From Viscum album (taxonomy: Eukaryota > Streptophyta > Magnoliopsida > Santalales > Viscaceae), in the NCBI GenBank assembly GCA_963277665.1, contig OY728130.1, positions 1,368,266,393 through 1,368,330,392 of the forward strand: DNA of 64,000 nt. Direction: 5' to 3'. The translations under genes were made by a program, and so were the position numbers. Shown piece after piece: positions 49,024 to 59,599 of this stretch (the stretch's first letter is position 1; each line of letters opens with the position of its first letter). Below the pieces are notes generated by a model. It was not told where the DNA came from. It saw nothing but the letters and a program-made list of their open reading frames with translations, and made no database searches.

Positions 49024-49547
49024 AATCAATGGCTCTTAGAACTGGAATAGCTGATGAACTGGATAACAAGTGGATTGATGATATGATGAACATCATTGGC
49101 CACGATTATTATACTGTCAAAAGTAGTACTCTTCTGGATTTGGCTAAGTATCTAAAGAAATATCATCGCGACTTCCCCCAAAGCATTTATTTGCCTTTTT
49201 ATGGCTATGGTCATCTGCGAGAAGTTAATATTCCATAAGCAAAGAACTATCTCCCATTTTCGTGGTTTCATAATTATACCAACTTTGCTTCAGCAAATAT
49301 ATCATGTGGAGGAGTATTTATAAGTGCTGGAACAGTGGATAAGGCCCACATGATGCATCATAGCCCTTGTACGCTAGATCTGAAACCTCATACACCTGAG
49401 CTGCGACCACAATGTTATCCTTAAATCTTCCTAAATGCTCATATGGATCAATCCAAAGGCTAGAAGTAAAGTTGGGACTTCTGTCTTGGGGGAGGTGTGA
49501 AGCCAACTTGGATGTGGGCATACTGGGTGTGACAAACCTGTGCATAG

Positions 49548-50048
49548 TTTGTCGAGGATCTGAAAGGAGTTGTGATATATGAATTTGTTTGGGTTGGGCA
49601 AACATATGTTTATAGACATGATAACTTCGTGCCAGAGATACTCAGTCACTGGAGCCCAGAAACTAATTCTTTCCATATGACTCATGGAGAAGTAGGTATC
49701 AGTCTGTGGGATGTCCAAAAGATCTCAGGGGCTCCAATTTTGGGCGATATGTATGATGAATTCATTCCTCCCAAGGTCACTTGGAATGATTCAGAGAAGA
49801 CTCATGCTTTATCTTGGGAATTATTTAAGATCTTCCATAGGATTAAGAGTTTAGATACCTTGTTAACTCATTCTAGAAAGGATATTCATCTGGAGGAATG
49901 GATGAATATATTTCTTAAATATAAGGATCCAAAGGAGAAGGAGCCGAAGGAAAAAGGATCCAAGAAAAAGAAATCTAAGGATAAGAGGCCCAAACGTCCT
50001 ACCACCTTCCCAAAACCTGAGAAGAGGGGTGCTCCTGGCACATTCTAG
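49548..50048 (+). CDS. PMD gene, first half of plant mobile domain
   Basis: The frame is open from 49548. The core reads 'ILSHWSPETNSFHMTHGE' followed by 'VGISLWDVQKISGAPILG', matching the PMD signature W-x-P-E-T-x-T-F-H-x-x-x-G-E-x-x-x-T-L-x-D-V-x-x-x-x-G-x-P-x-x-G. A lysine-rich segment (residues ~115-150 of this frame) follows, resembling a nuclear localisation signal. The stop at 50046 (TAG) and another at 50064 (TGA) sit where tryptophan is plausible; the next open frame continues in phase. Confidence 0.8.
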   Translation, partial: FVEDLKGVVIYEFVWVGQTYVYRHDNFVPEILSHWSPETNSFHMTHGEVGISLWDVQKISGAPILGDMYDEFIPPKVTWNDSEKTHALSWELFKIFHRIKSLDTLLTHSRKDIHLEEWMNIFLKYKDPKEKEPKEKGSKKKKSKDKRPKRPTTFPKPEKRGAPGTF

Positions 50049-50090
50049 AAAACTCTAGAAGCATGAGAGTTTGAGAAATGGGGATATGAG

Positions 50091-51056
50091 GTGAATCAAA
50101 GGATCCTGAAGAAGACTCGTCTAGCTGGATTCTTGGCTTTGTGGCTTAGAGTTTATCTCTTTCCAGTCAGGGATTCGAAGGGAGGCGTTAGGCCAGGGAC
50201 CTTCATCATTACGGAAAAGTTGGATGAGGGAAAAATGGTTGGGTTGGATACCCCCATTTTAGCAAATATTAACAGGAGTTTACTTCATGTCTTTATGGGT
50301 AAATCTCCTTTAAGAATAGTGGGACCATTCCAAGTTTTATGGGTATGGATTGCCACTCACTTCAGGACTTACAATGTACAGAATGGATTACAAATTCATG
50401 GAAGTTCTTTCAGGCCTTCAGTTAAAGAATTCTCTGGAGTTGCTCCATTAGATGTTAATTCCTATGACATGAAAGTGAGGCTAAGCATGTTTAAGGAATT
50501 CAACTTCTTTCCCTATGGAAATCCTCCAACCGGGCGGTTTTTTGATGATGGAACAACCCATTTGGATCTGAGGGCATACATGCTAGCTTGTAAAGATGGT
50601 GTGCTAGTTGCTAGGATTGACAGAGAAATTATATGCGAGGCCTATGCTCCATATAGATTTTCACATCAATTCAAGTGTCTGCAACAGATTGTTGTATCTC
50701 CCCCAGTACATGTCAGGTTAGAGAAACATCTGATGGTTGCTCGACAACTGTGGCTGCTGATGTCAAGGGAGAATAATAGGGTGGTATTTGATCTACTAGT
50801 TAAAAAAGTGGCACATAACTTGACTACATATTATGCCGAGCACTGGATAGTATCATACCCAAAAGGGGTATTAAATCACCCAATTTATCAGGTGGGAAAA
50901 AGGAAGATGACTGTAGAGAAAGAAACCCTTCCTCATGAAGGTGATGCTTACCCACCTGAAGCTGATTCACCAGACTCCTCCTCTAGGACTGATTCACCGT
51001 ATTCCCATGATGGGGATGATGAGGCACAACAAGTGGAAAAGTGGCCTCGTGCCTGA
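50091..51056 (+). CDS. PMD gene, second half of plant mobile domain (321 codons)
   Basis: This is the longest open stretch of the gene, in phase with the preceding segment. It opens with 'LAGFLALWLRVYLFP', the PMD block usually seen as L-A-x-x-L-x-x-W-L-x-x-x-V-F-P. 'GLDTPILANINRSL' follows, then a segment around 'PYGNPPTGRFFDDGTT'. The end is acidic and Ser/Pro-rich (residues ~275-315). The TGA at 51054 appears to be a mutation, since coding-like sequence continues in phase for 15 codons to a splice donor at 51103. The real start of the protein is upstream, so the methionine at 50091 is not the native start. Confidence 0.75.
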   Translation: MNQRILKKTRLAGFLALWLRVYLFPVRDSKGGVRPGTFIITEKLDEGKMVGLDTPILANINRSLLHVFMGKSPLRIVGPFQVLWVWIATHFRTYNVQNGLQIHGSSFRPSVKEFSGVAPLDVNSYDMKVRLSMFKEFNFFPYGNPPTGRFFDDGTTHLDLRAYMLACKDGVLVARIDREIICEAYAPYRFSHQFKCLQQIVVSPPVHVRLEKHLMVARQLWLLMSRENNRVVFDLLVKKVAHNLTTYYAEHWIVSYPKGVLNHPIYQVGKRKMTVEKETLPHEGDAYPPEADSPDSSSRTDSPYSHDGDDEAQQVEKWPRA

Positions 51057-51188
51057 TATAATTCTCCAGTTAGAATCAAGAGACCTACTCCATCAACTCC
51101 TAGTGAGTTACTTCATTGTGGTAATTTAATCACTTATACTTTATAAAGCAATAAGTCTTATTTTATTATTCTCTATCTAAAGTTGCAG

Positions 51189-52404
51189 GAGCTGGGAAGA
51201 AATTGAAGTCAAAGATTGTAGGACCTTCCTCACAACCTTCATATCTAAGACCGGAGGCTATCCAGTTATGGCAGAGTTTATACTGTGGTACTGAGACCGC
51301 CTGGCTGGATTTTTGTGAGGGCCTATAACATCCTAGAATAGGGAATCTTCTCTCTTCTACAGATATCCAATACGAGGATAACCCTAACGAAGTGCGAGCT
51401 TACATCCGAGAGGTAGAAATGCTCATATATGCCACTGATGAGTCCGTTACTATCACCAGGTGGGTGAAGGAAATTATTGATCGTGGCGCCACTGAGGGGG
51501 CTGTTGGTTCTGGAGATGAGGAGTGACATGATTATGTGGCTCCTGAAGATGTAAGTTTTCTTTTCTTATTTTCTTTGCAACTTGATTCTAGTCGAATCTT
51601 TGTTACTTAAGGAAGTTATTTTCTTCATCTCACAGCTTGAAAAGAAAGGAACTGAGGTTCCTTCGCCATAGTATAGCCCTGGTGGTACTGCCATCGAGAC
51701 TACTGCTGATTCTCCTCGTGAACCGGGAGAGATATCTCTAGGCCAGTAGGCCATGAATGAGGTGTTGGACATATATTTTCATTCTCCAATCTAGGTTCCA
51801 ATAAGGGAGACTGCCGACACTCCCAAAAAACCAAAGAAGCAAATCCAACGAAGGAGGAAGTCCACAGCTAAACACTTCATTAGCAGCAGTAAGTCCTTTG
51901 GGTAATCATAAGTCTATACCCATGAAAAGGTTGCTCATATTTCTGGGGATTATAGGGGCTTCTTCAATTTACCCTTTGAGGGAAAGGACAGATCCTCCCT
52001 TAAGGACCACTGAGGGTGCTGTGGAATAAACGCAAATTCATGCTGACTTGGCTGCTTCTGAAAAAGAGCCAACATATATTCCCAGTACTTCTCCGGTTGC
52101 TGTTATAAGTAGAGAAGAACCTGTACTAGAATCATTGGAGGTTGTAGCAACTAAATCTTCTATCCTTCCTAAAGAAGCTGTCCAGGGTCAGGGGCCACAG
52201 AATGAGGGTCACCAAGAGGACACATCAAATGCTCCCACCGGTGATACTAACCAAGATTCTGAAATATCATTGGATGAAATGATGAATCGCGACATGTCAT
52301 TCGAAGAATTTTATGATCATTCTAGATTATCATGTGATTTAGAAGACCTTGGGTGTGAGTGTTATCCTTTTCCCAGTAAATTTTCTTATAATTTACACTT
52401 CTAA
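51189..52404 (+). pseudogene. PMD gene, middle exons
   Basis: Exon 51189-51550 joins in phase to 51636-51889. A basic stretch (KKPKKQIQRRRKS) lies near 51820-51865. A third exon, about 51999-52353, encodes an acidic Ser/Thr/Glu-rich segment ending near a donor at GGGTGTGAGT. Several stops are one substitution from Gln or Arg codons. No domain is recognised. The exon limits are inferred from splice-like sequences alone. Confidence 0.5.
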
Positions 52405-52689
52405 TCATGACTGAAAATAATATGCAGTTCCATCCATAGAAGCTACTGAACTGCCAATTCCTGAAGAGGGTATGGACATTGATGTCAACCCTACCATTTC
52501 AGAAACATTATCTCAAGTGGAGATAAACCAAGTAAACCCTCATGAGACCCATCTTGAAGATCCATTTGAAATTGGGAAAGATGGGGATGAGTCTTATCAA
52601 GCTGCTGATCTACTGTTAGGTAATGATTGGACTAAGTTTTCAATATAGAAAACCAACTTCCATTATTCTATGAAACTAACCATACATTT

Positions 52690-53449
52690 AATTTATCAAA
52701 CAGGGATATCAACTTCAATGGTTAGAACTAGAGGTGAGGTCTCAACTTCCTTCCAAACAGCAGTAGAAGGTGAAGCAACCAGGGTCAGGGGGGAAGAAGC
52801 AGAACATGGCACTTCCTTAAGTGCATTAATCTCAGATTACATGCCCCCCTATGATGATGATGTTGAGTCAGACCCAGAGGTGCTTAAGGCGCTCAGCTTC
52901 TCATGACGCAAGGCATGGAACAGATTATGGAAAATCATATCTGAGGTGCCTTTAGAAGAGTTGTCATCAAATATTTCCCGGTTGTTTTCCCAGTTTATCA
53001 TGCCAGGACTTGGCAGTTTTGGATACCAAGAGATCTATACCGCGGTGAAATAAGTCATCTTCAGGAGGGAGAAAGAGAAAAAGTGTCACGAAGATCTGAC
53101 CAAGGTGAAACTGTCAATCAACATTGGTGAATTTGAGGCTACGCTATCTCGAGCTGAGGCTGACTATGCTGCAAATATGAAGGAGCTGAAGCATAAGATC
53201 AAAGAAAATGTTTTCTAGAAGATGCACCTTCAGCAACAGTTAGATGTTGTTACTGGGGAACTTGACCAACTCAATAATTCATTGGAGGGAGTTCAAACGA
53301 ATGGTATGAAGACCATTGAGGATGCCAAGAAAGCACTTCATCAGGCTGAAAAGAGTGAAGTTGGTCGAGTGCATGAGCTTCAAGTGGCTGCTGATAAAGC
53401 TTGGGATGTGGTTCATCAATTGAAGACTTATGTCGATAGCCTTTTGTAA
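52690..53449 (+). pseudogene. PMD gene, last exon with coiled-coil tail
   Basis: After an acceptor ending ATCAAACAG (near 52703) the frame encodes a Glu-rich linker, then a predicted coiled coil from ~53060 to 53445. Heptad-like spacing of L, A and V lies among K and E, for example around 'HLQQQLDVVTGELDQLNN' and 'ALHQAEKSEVGRVHELQV'. Three in-frame stops (near 52904, 53052 and 53217) interrupt it. Long coiled-coil tails are common in PMD-containing transposon proteins. The final stop is at 53447-53449. Confidence 0.6.
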
Positions 53450-53889
53450 TTTCCTGGAAAAGAGAAGAGACTCCAATCTGTGGATATCCTTCTAATTCTT
53501 GTGTATCAAATGAAGAACTTTTTCGCCTTTAATCATTTGTGCACCTATTTTCTTGTTACCTGCTTTAAATTTTACCTAAGCCAATGGGCCTAGTAAACAT
53601 AGTTTGATTTTTACTAGGACTAATGTAAATAACCCTACAAACTTTGAATCTTTTAATTGCTCAATATTACCTAAATCATACAAAATGTATGTTTAGTGAG
53701 CTGGAACTTGACTTTTATTCAGAGTTCCTTTGTCTTTTGTGGGCAGTTTAAAGTCATGCACGTCGGACATACAGAGGCTAATGTTTAAGGTCAAAATAAC
53801 TTTGACTGAATGAATTAGAATTGACTCAATTCCTTGAAAATTTATCTGAAAACACATTACCACACTCAAGTATGAGGGGAAATATGTAA
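53450..53889 (+). other. 3' flank of the PMD gene
   Basis: No coding frame or repeat stands out. The stretch probably holds the 3' UTR of the plus-strand gene and is part of the element's long 3' untranslated region on the other strand. Confidence 0.4.
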
Positions 53890-54715
53890 ACTATGGATTA
53901 AGAATATTTGAATCTGAGGAATGATATGAAAAGGAGATATAAGGCATTAGAAGAAGTAGTTTCCAAGAATGAAGTTACTATTATTTAACAAGCCCATTAG
54001 GGGGTTGAATTATGCAGGGCCACCTAAGGGCATTGGCTGCATAGTCAAATAAATAGAATATTTTGGCTAACAAGTCTGTTATGTAGACTGTTTATGCAAG
54101 GCCGCCTAAGTGCACGTACTATATAGTCAGGCAAAAGAACTCTCAGAAATTTACTTTCCTAGTGCTAAAAAGCCAACGAAAGTTTATGGAGATTCAAATT
54201 TTCCAAAGTATAGAGTTTGTTGTATGGAAAGAGGTACTTGAATATGAAGAAGATATTTCCAAACAAGATTATCAAAGAACTGGATGGATATCACTCCTAT
54301 GAATGTCTGACTCAAATGTAAGGAAGGAGAATATAAACCATAGACTTGAATACTTTCATATCATGAAAAAGGATATGGGACAAATATGTTAAGGATGGCT
54401 ATTTTTGTGAATCCCTACATACTTTCATTTAAGACAAATAAGGACAAAAGAGGCTTTCTTCCCAAGAATGAAGTTACGAGTATCCAAAAAACCCGTTAGG
54501 GGGTTGAATTATGTAGGGCCACATAAGGGCATTAGCTGCATAGTTAGATAATAGTATCTTTTGCCTGACAAATCTGTTATGGAGACTGTTTATGCAAGGA
54601 CGCCTAAAAGAACGTACTTCATAGTCAGGTAAAAGAACTCTTAGAAATTTGACATTTTTGTGATTAAAAGTCAAGAAAAAGGTTATGAAGATCTGTAAAT
54701 ATTTAAGGTTAGGAT
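53890..54715. repeat. ~350-bp duplication with 499-bp offset
   Basis: Segments at ~53890-54215 and ~54360-54715 are diverged copies. Landmarks CCAAGAATGAAGTTAC (53963 and 54462) and TTAGGGGGTTGAATTATG (53997 and 54496) are each 499 bp apart. Within each copy, two ~40-bp sub-blocks (CAGGGCCACCTAAGGGCA and CAAGGCCGCCTAAGTGCA) are related to each other. Confidence 0.75.
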
Positions 54716-54829
54716 TATGACACATAAAGATGGGTATTGTCCAGTGTATATAGAGATACACAGATCAATGCTAACCATAATCATGTTGTGGCTGGGTCCT
54801 GAATTGAAATGTTGGACTTCACTATGTAA

Positions 54830-55500
54830 CCCATAAGGATGGGAATCAAGCCATACATAGTTCTTGAACTATAGTTTAATGTCGTGTGGGACAAAAGGAT
54901 TGAAGATCTTAGTTTAGGTTCATAGAGCTTGGGCCATTATAAGAAATACAAAGTGTGTGTTTTTTTATGGGGACTTTTCAGCTAGGGGACTGAAAGAGGA
55001 ATTTGGGGTTAATCCCAAAAGACTTGGGGCTGGATTCGAGGGACACTTGAATGTTCCTACGTATCCCATAAGAATGGGAATCAATCCCACATAGTTCTAG
55101 AACTACCCTCTGTACAAATTTGGTTCATACATGTGAAGGGTGAAAGGGGACTTTAGTGCAATGATGGTTTAACCCTAGATAAAAGGTCCGGGCATTGCCA
55201 TGTATGCACGTAGTCTTTGGAATGAAACATGATTGAAAAATAAATGTAAATAATGATTCCATCTCAGGTGAGGGTATCAAAAAATATTGTAGTTTATTGT
55301 CATACTGGAAAAAAGTGTTGTATAGTTTAACGTCATATATCAAGGACGAAAGTGAACCATTTTAAAGGTACTGATTCTAGGGGCGGTTTCATGAATCAAC
55401 ATCATATGATATGGAGGTGAACCGATGTGAAGAGATTGATTTTGGGCTTGAACATTGGGAGGTTGCCTATATACCCAGCCTAGAAGGAAAGGATCAAAGT
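54830..55500 (+). repeat. three copies of the CTACGTATCC...ACGTAGTTC block
   Basis: Blocks near 54815-54860, 55055-55100 and 55455-55510 share the order CTAYGTA-CC, A-GGGAATCAA, CA-CATAGTTC or GCGTAGTTC. A fourth copy lies near 46245-46295 in the LTR. I recall similar blocks in untranslated regions of Ogre-type elements; here they are simply dispersed, conserved words of unknown role. Confidence 0.5.
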
Positions 55501-55689
55501 CTGCGTAGTTCAATTAAAGAATGAATTAATGATCAAGTTGTTCTTGGGGACAACGACCTAAAAAATTATGTTTTTGGGACTTAAACATGGTTAGTAGCCC
55601 AGAGAGAGTGTTATGGTTGAGGTTTTCTCTAAGATCACATGATTCATACTCGGTGTGAGAAACAAGAGGTAACAACAACCTTAACGATG

Positions 55690-56345
55690 CATAGTTTAAT
55701 GTCATGTAGGACATATAAAGGGACCATGCAGTTTAAAGTTTTGCAGTTAGAAATATTGGTGCTGTACATTTTAGTGTCATGTAGTAGGGACAAAGTACAG
55801 TTTAATGTCATATAGGATGTATCAAGGAATTTCTATACAGTTTAGTGTCATGTAGTTAGGACGATGGGGAAAATATAGTTTAATGTCATGCTGGATGAAA
55901 GGGGGACTGTGAAGTTTAATGTCATGCAGTGAGGACAAAAGAGTACACCATTTAACATAATGTTGGATGAATTAGGGAAATTTTTCACAGTTTAGTGTCA
56001 TGTTGGACGAAAGTACAGATAGTTTAAGGTTATATATATGGACCATTGATGATGCAGTTTAACATCTCGCTGGACGTAAGGGACTTCTGTACAGTTTAGC
56101 GTCATGTAGTTAGGACGTCACAGTCTAACGTCATGTGAGATGAAAGGAATACAAATAGTTTAAGGTCATATGTATGGAACATTTTTGTATAGTTTAACGT
56201 CATATAGCAAGGACAATGAAGGGGGAACAGTTTAACGTCATGTTGGACGTATGTGAAAATAGTTTAGGGTCATATGCATGAACCGTTGGTTATGCAGTTT
56301 AACGTCTTGCTGGACGGTGGTCCAGTTTAAGGTCATACAGGATCA
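55690..56345. repeat. GTTTAACGTCATG minisatellite downstream of integrase
   Basis: About 20 copies of CAGTTTAACGTCATGTTGGACG and variants occur every 25-45 bp, some in a second form (AGTTTAAGGTCATATGTATGG). Sporadic copies extend left to 54873. The array begins right after the pol stop at ~56355 on the minus strand, the usual place for variable subrepeats in Tat elements. Confidence 0.85.
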
Positions 56346-56354
56346 GTGATGATA

Positions 56355-56904
56355 TATTTTGTGTTTATACAAAATACTTCTTAAAAAATATGGCATTGGT
56401 TGGAGTAGTGATGAGTTCTCCATCCATCAAAATTAATGAATAAGCTCCATTGGAGTAGACCCTATGTATTGAGTAAGGTCCTTCCTATTTTAGCTCAAGC
56501 TTGGGAGGTTTCTTTCCTGGTATCATTGGAGTTCTGAGAACTAATACCAATTCTCCCTGAGTGAATGAACGAAGATGAACTTTTTTGTTAAAATCTCGTG
56601 CTATTTGATTCTGATAGACTTCCAAGTGGTGAAAAGTGCACAATATTTTCTCATCTAACCATTCCAATTCATTTAATTGTTTTTGAGATTTCTCATCTAT
56701 AGATGACTGATCACAAATGGCTACTCTGAGCGAGGGTAATTGAACTTTAACGGGCAAGATGACTTCTGTTCCATATACTAGTGAATATAGAGTTGATCGC
56801 GTTGCAGTGCGGGTGGTAGTCTGATAATCCCATAAAGCATGAAAGAGTTTATCAGGCCATGATTTCTTATCTTTATCCACTATCTTTTTTAGTATATTTG
56901 ACAT
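56355..56904 (-). pseudogene. Tat/Ogre integrase C-terminal part
   Basis: A 139-codon frame begins with 'LKKIVDKDKKSWPDKLFHALW', then 'SLVYGTEVILPVKVQLPSLR' and 'YNQIARDFNKKVHLRSF', which are the post-catalytic and GPY-like blocks of Tat integrases. A TAA at 56485 interrupts it, but coding continues in phase to ~56355. It is one frame off from the catalytic part upstream; a single-base indel near 56910 explains this. Confidence 0.8.
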
Positions 56905-57720
56905 TCTTATTGAAGGCTTCTATCTAGCCATTGGCCTCTTCATGATACCGAGATAAATGATTGAATTTGATTTTGTATTCCTGATACAACTTCTTCACCT
57001 CGGATGAACAGAAGTTGGTGCCATTGTTCGTCAATATGGTATGAGGGACACCAAATTTGATAATGATGTTAGACTTGATGAAGATAACAATACATTTAGA
57101 ACTGACTTCCTTGAGAGGTATTTCCTCTTCCCATTTGGAAAAGAAATCAGTAGCAGTAAGAATATACTTAAACTGCTTCGTCGTAGCTGAAGGGTAAGGT
57201 CCCACCACATCCATTCCCCATGTGGCAAATGGCCACGAGTATTTAGATGTATGAAGTAACTCTGGAGGTTGATGAATGAAGTTGGCATGTACTTTACATG
57301 AATGACGCTTCTTTGTGAAATCAACACAATCGTGTATCATTGAAGGCCAAAAGTATCCAAGCCTTCGAATCTGATAAGACAGTCTATGTCCAGACTGGTG
57401 GGCACCACAAACTCCTGCATGCAATTCTTTCATGACAGCCATTGTCTCTTCACCATCAATGCATCTAAAGAGAACTCCATCAAAACCATGCTTGTAGAGA
57501 ATTTTCTCTAGGTGATCTGGGCTATCATAAAGAGTAAAATTGACCACACGTCACCGAATTTGTTCTTTCTCGGCTCTATTAGGTGGAAGTGTTCCATTTT
57601 GAAGGTATTCCCTAATAGGTGACATCCATCCTATAGTATGACAATACAGTTTAGGAATGAGACTATTTTCATTAATTTCCACTGTTCTGATTGAAACATA
57701 AGGTGAAATTGAACGATGGT
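56905..57720 (-). pseudogene. Tat/Ogre integrase zinc-binding and catalytic core
   Basis: The 207-codon open frame (56924-57547) carries the HHCC region, with histidines near residues 43-54 and C84 present, but the first cysteine of the CxxC pair replaced by R81. The catalytic core has the first aspartate in 'GMDVVGPYP' (D113). The second aspartate is replaced by N174 in 'TNNGTNF', and the glutamate is retained in 'IEAFNK' after a TAG at 56924. Integrase joins cDNA to host DNA; with two key residues lost and a stop, this copy cannot act. A TAA or TGA near 57548 separates it from the RNase H region in the same frame. Confidence 0.85.
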
Positions 57721-58450
57721 GGGAAATATTGATGGTTGTCTCATCCCGATTTGGATCTGCCAGAGCTGTGGCTATATTAGCCAGTGCATCAGCTTGAGTA
57801 TTTTGTGATCACGGGACATAAGAAGATATTGGTTCCGAAGGGAATTATTCCACTAACTCTATGACGTAATCATAAAAAGGGATTAGTTCTTCTTTTCTGA
57901 TGGAATAATCCCCATTGAATTGTTTGATTACCAGGTTTGAATCACCTTTCACATTTAAGTGATTCACTTATGCTTGAAGCGCCAATTCCAAGCCTGTGAT
58001 GAGAGATTGGTATTCTACTTCATTATTGGTACCACCTTCCAACAATAAGAAGGAATAAGGTAACACTTCCTTTTCTGGAGAAATGAGCACAATTCCTAAG
58101 CCAACTTTGTTGAATTTAGGATTTTCTATTTTCCTCCCTATTGGACTTCTGGAAGCACCATCAAAATACATTTCCCATTCCTGAGGACTTTCTTGAATAG
58201 AGAAGACTTCCTCATCAGGGAGTTCAATATCTGAAGACGTGTCTTCCACTGAAGGGTGTTCAGCCAGGAAATCAGCCAGAGCTTGGCCCTTTATTTCCTT
58301 TTGAGACACATACTGAATATCGAATTGCTGTAAAATAACTACCCACCTTGCCAGACGTCCTGTAAGAATTGGACGACTGAGCATGAATTTGAGCAGGTTA
58401 TTGCGAGATACATATTGGACCTCGTGATGTTGCAAGTAGTGTCTCAACTT
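57721..58450 (-). pseudogene. RNase H end and archaeal-type second RNase H
   Basis: The frame at 57968-58447 covers the end of the first RNase H ('LARWVVILQQFDIQYV', 'ALADFLAEHP') and then the second RNase H. The latter has 'WEMYFDGASR' (first acidic residue D96), 'TNNEVEYQSLITGLELAL' (glutamate), 'VKGDSNLVIKQ' (aspartate, after a stop at 57968) and 'NTQADALANIA' (last aspartate, near 57790). All four acidic positions are kept. This second, archaeal-like domain is the hallmark of the Tat lineage. It lies in phase with RT and integrase. Confidence 0.85.
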
Positions 58451-59599
58451 CTGAACTGCAAATATTAATGCCAGGCAGCACTTCTCAATACTTTAATACC
58501 AGGTTTCTGCTTCAAGCATAGTCCGACTAAGGTAGTAGAGGCTGTTTTCATTCCTAGCATCATTCTTCTGAGCAATAAAGGCACCCAATGATCACTCTAA
58601 AGCTGTCACGTAGAGGATAAGTGATCTTCCTTCAACAGGTGGCATGAGTACCGGTGGAATCAAGAGGTATTTCTTGAGAATATCGAATGCTTCTTGACAT
58701 TCTTCAGGCCACTGGTAAGTGACTCCCTTCTTCATCAATTTGGTGAAGGGTAAACTTTTTCTTGCCAAATTGGCGATGAAACGCCGAATATAGGATAAGT
58801 GTCCTTGAAGTCCTCTTAATTCTTTCAAGTTTCGAGGAGGTGACATACCACAGATTGACTTTGTCTTCTTAGGATCGACTTCAATACCATAATGGCGTAC
58901 AACAAAGCCGAGAAATTTTCCTGAGGTTACCCCAAAAGCACATTTTAAGGGGTTCATCTTCAAATTATGTTGTCAAAGCTTACAAAATATAACTTCCAAA
59001 TCATCCAAGTGATTAGAACGTTGTTTGGATTTAACCACCAAATCATCTACATAGAATTCAACAAACTTCCCTAAAAAAGGTTTGAAGATACAATGCATGG
59101 CACGCTGATATGTTGCACCTGTATTATTTAAGCCAAAGGGAATTACCCGATAGAAAAACACAGCGTGAGGGGCTCTGAAGGCTGTGGATTCATCATCTTC
59201 TGGGGATATTCGGATTTGATTATATCCAGAATATCCATCTATGAAGGAAAGTGCTTCATAGACAGCTGTTGCATCAATTAAAAGTTCTATAATCAGAACT
59301 GGGAAATCATCCTTAGGAAAATTCCAATTAAGATCTCTGAAATCGATGAAAACTATAATTTTTCCGTTCTTATTCTTTACAGGGACAATATTAGCCAACC
59401 AATTGGGATATTTAACTTCTCTGATGAAGTTAGCTTTGATAAGCTTATCCACTTCAGCTTTAATTTTGGAAGCATAAGTTGGGTGTGTTCTTCTTGCGAC
59501 TTGCTTAAATCCTCGATGTTCTTCTGGTAAACCCAAATGATGAGTAGAAACATTAGGATCAAGCCCGAGAATCTCTATATAGTTCCAAGCAAATACCTC
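58451..59599 (-). pseudogene. Tat/Ogre reverse transcriptase and first RNase H
   Basis: The 187-codon frame 58973-59536 contains 'PNWLANIVPVKNKNGK', 'DFRDLNWNFPKDDFPV', 'FIDGYSGYNQI', 'IPFGLNNTGATYQRAM' and the active site 'YVDD' at 59042-59053, all intact. After a TGA (likely from CGA) it continues as 58592-58963 with 'KCAFGVTSGKFLGFVV' and the thumb/connection blocks, then the start of RNase H past another TGA. The whole stretch is in one frame. It copies element RNA into DNA. Confidence 0.9.

Larger units (their letters stand above)
49029..53449 (+). pseudogene. antisense multi-exon gene: plant mobile domain + coiled coil
   Basis: A plus-strand gene lies opposite to gag-pol. One reading frame runs from the ATG at 49029 to 51102, if a 234-nt phase-0 intron at 49314-49547 is allowed. 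Further exons join through plausible GT...AG introns at 51103-51188 and 51551-51635, and probably after 51889, 52353 and 52620. The first ~95 codons lack a known motif; then comes a plant mobile domain (PMD, PF10536-like), an acidic low-complexity middle, and a coiled-coil tail. In-frame stops (for example at 49236, 50046, 50064 and 51054) make this copy a pseudogene. PMD proteins occur both as host genes (MAIN/MAIL1) and inside plant transposons. Its role in the element is unknown. Confidence 0.7.
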
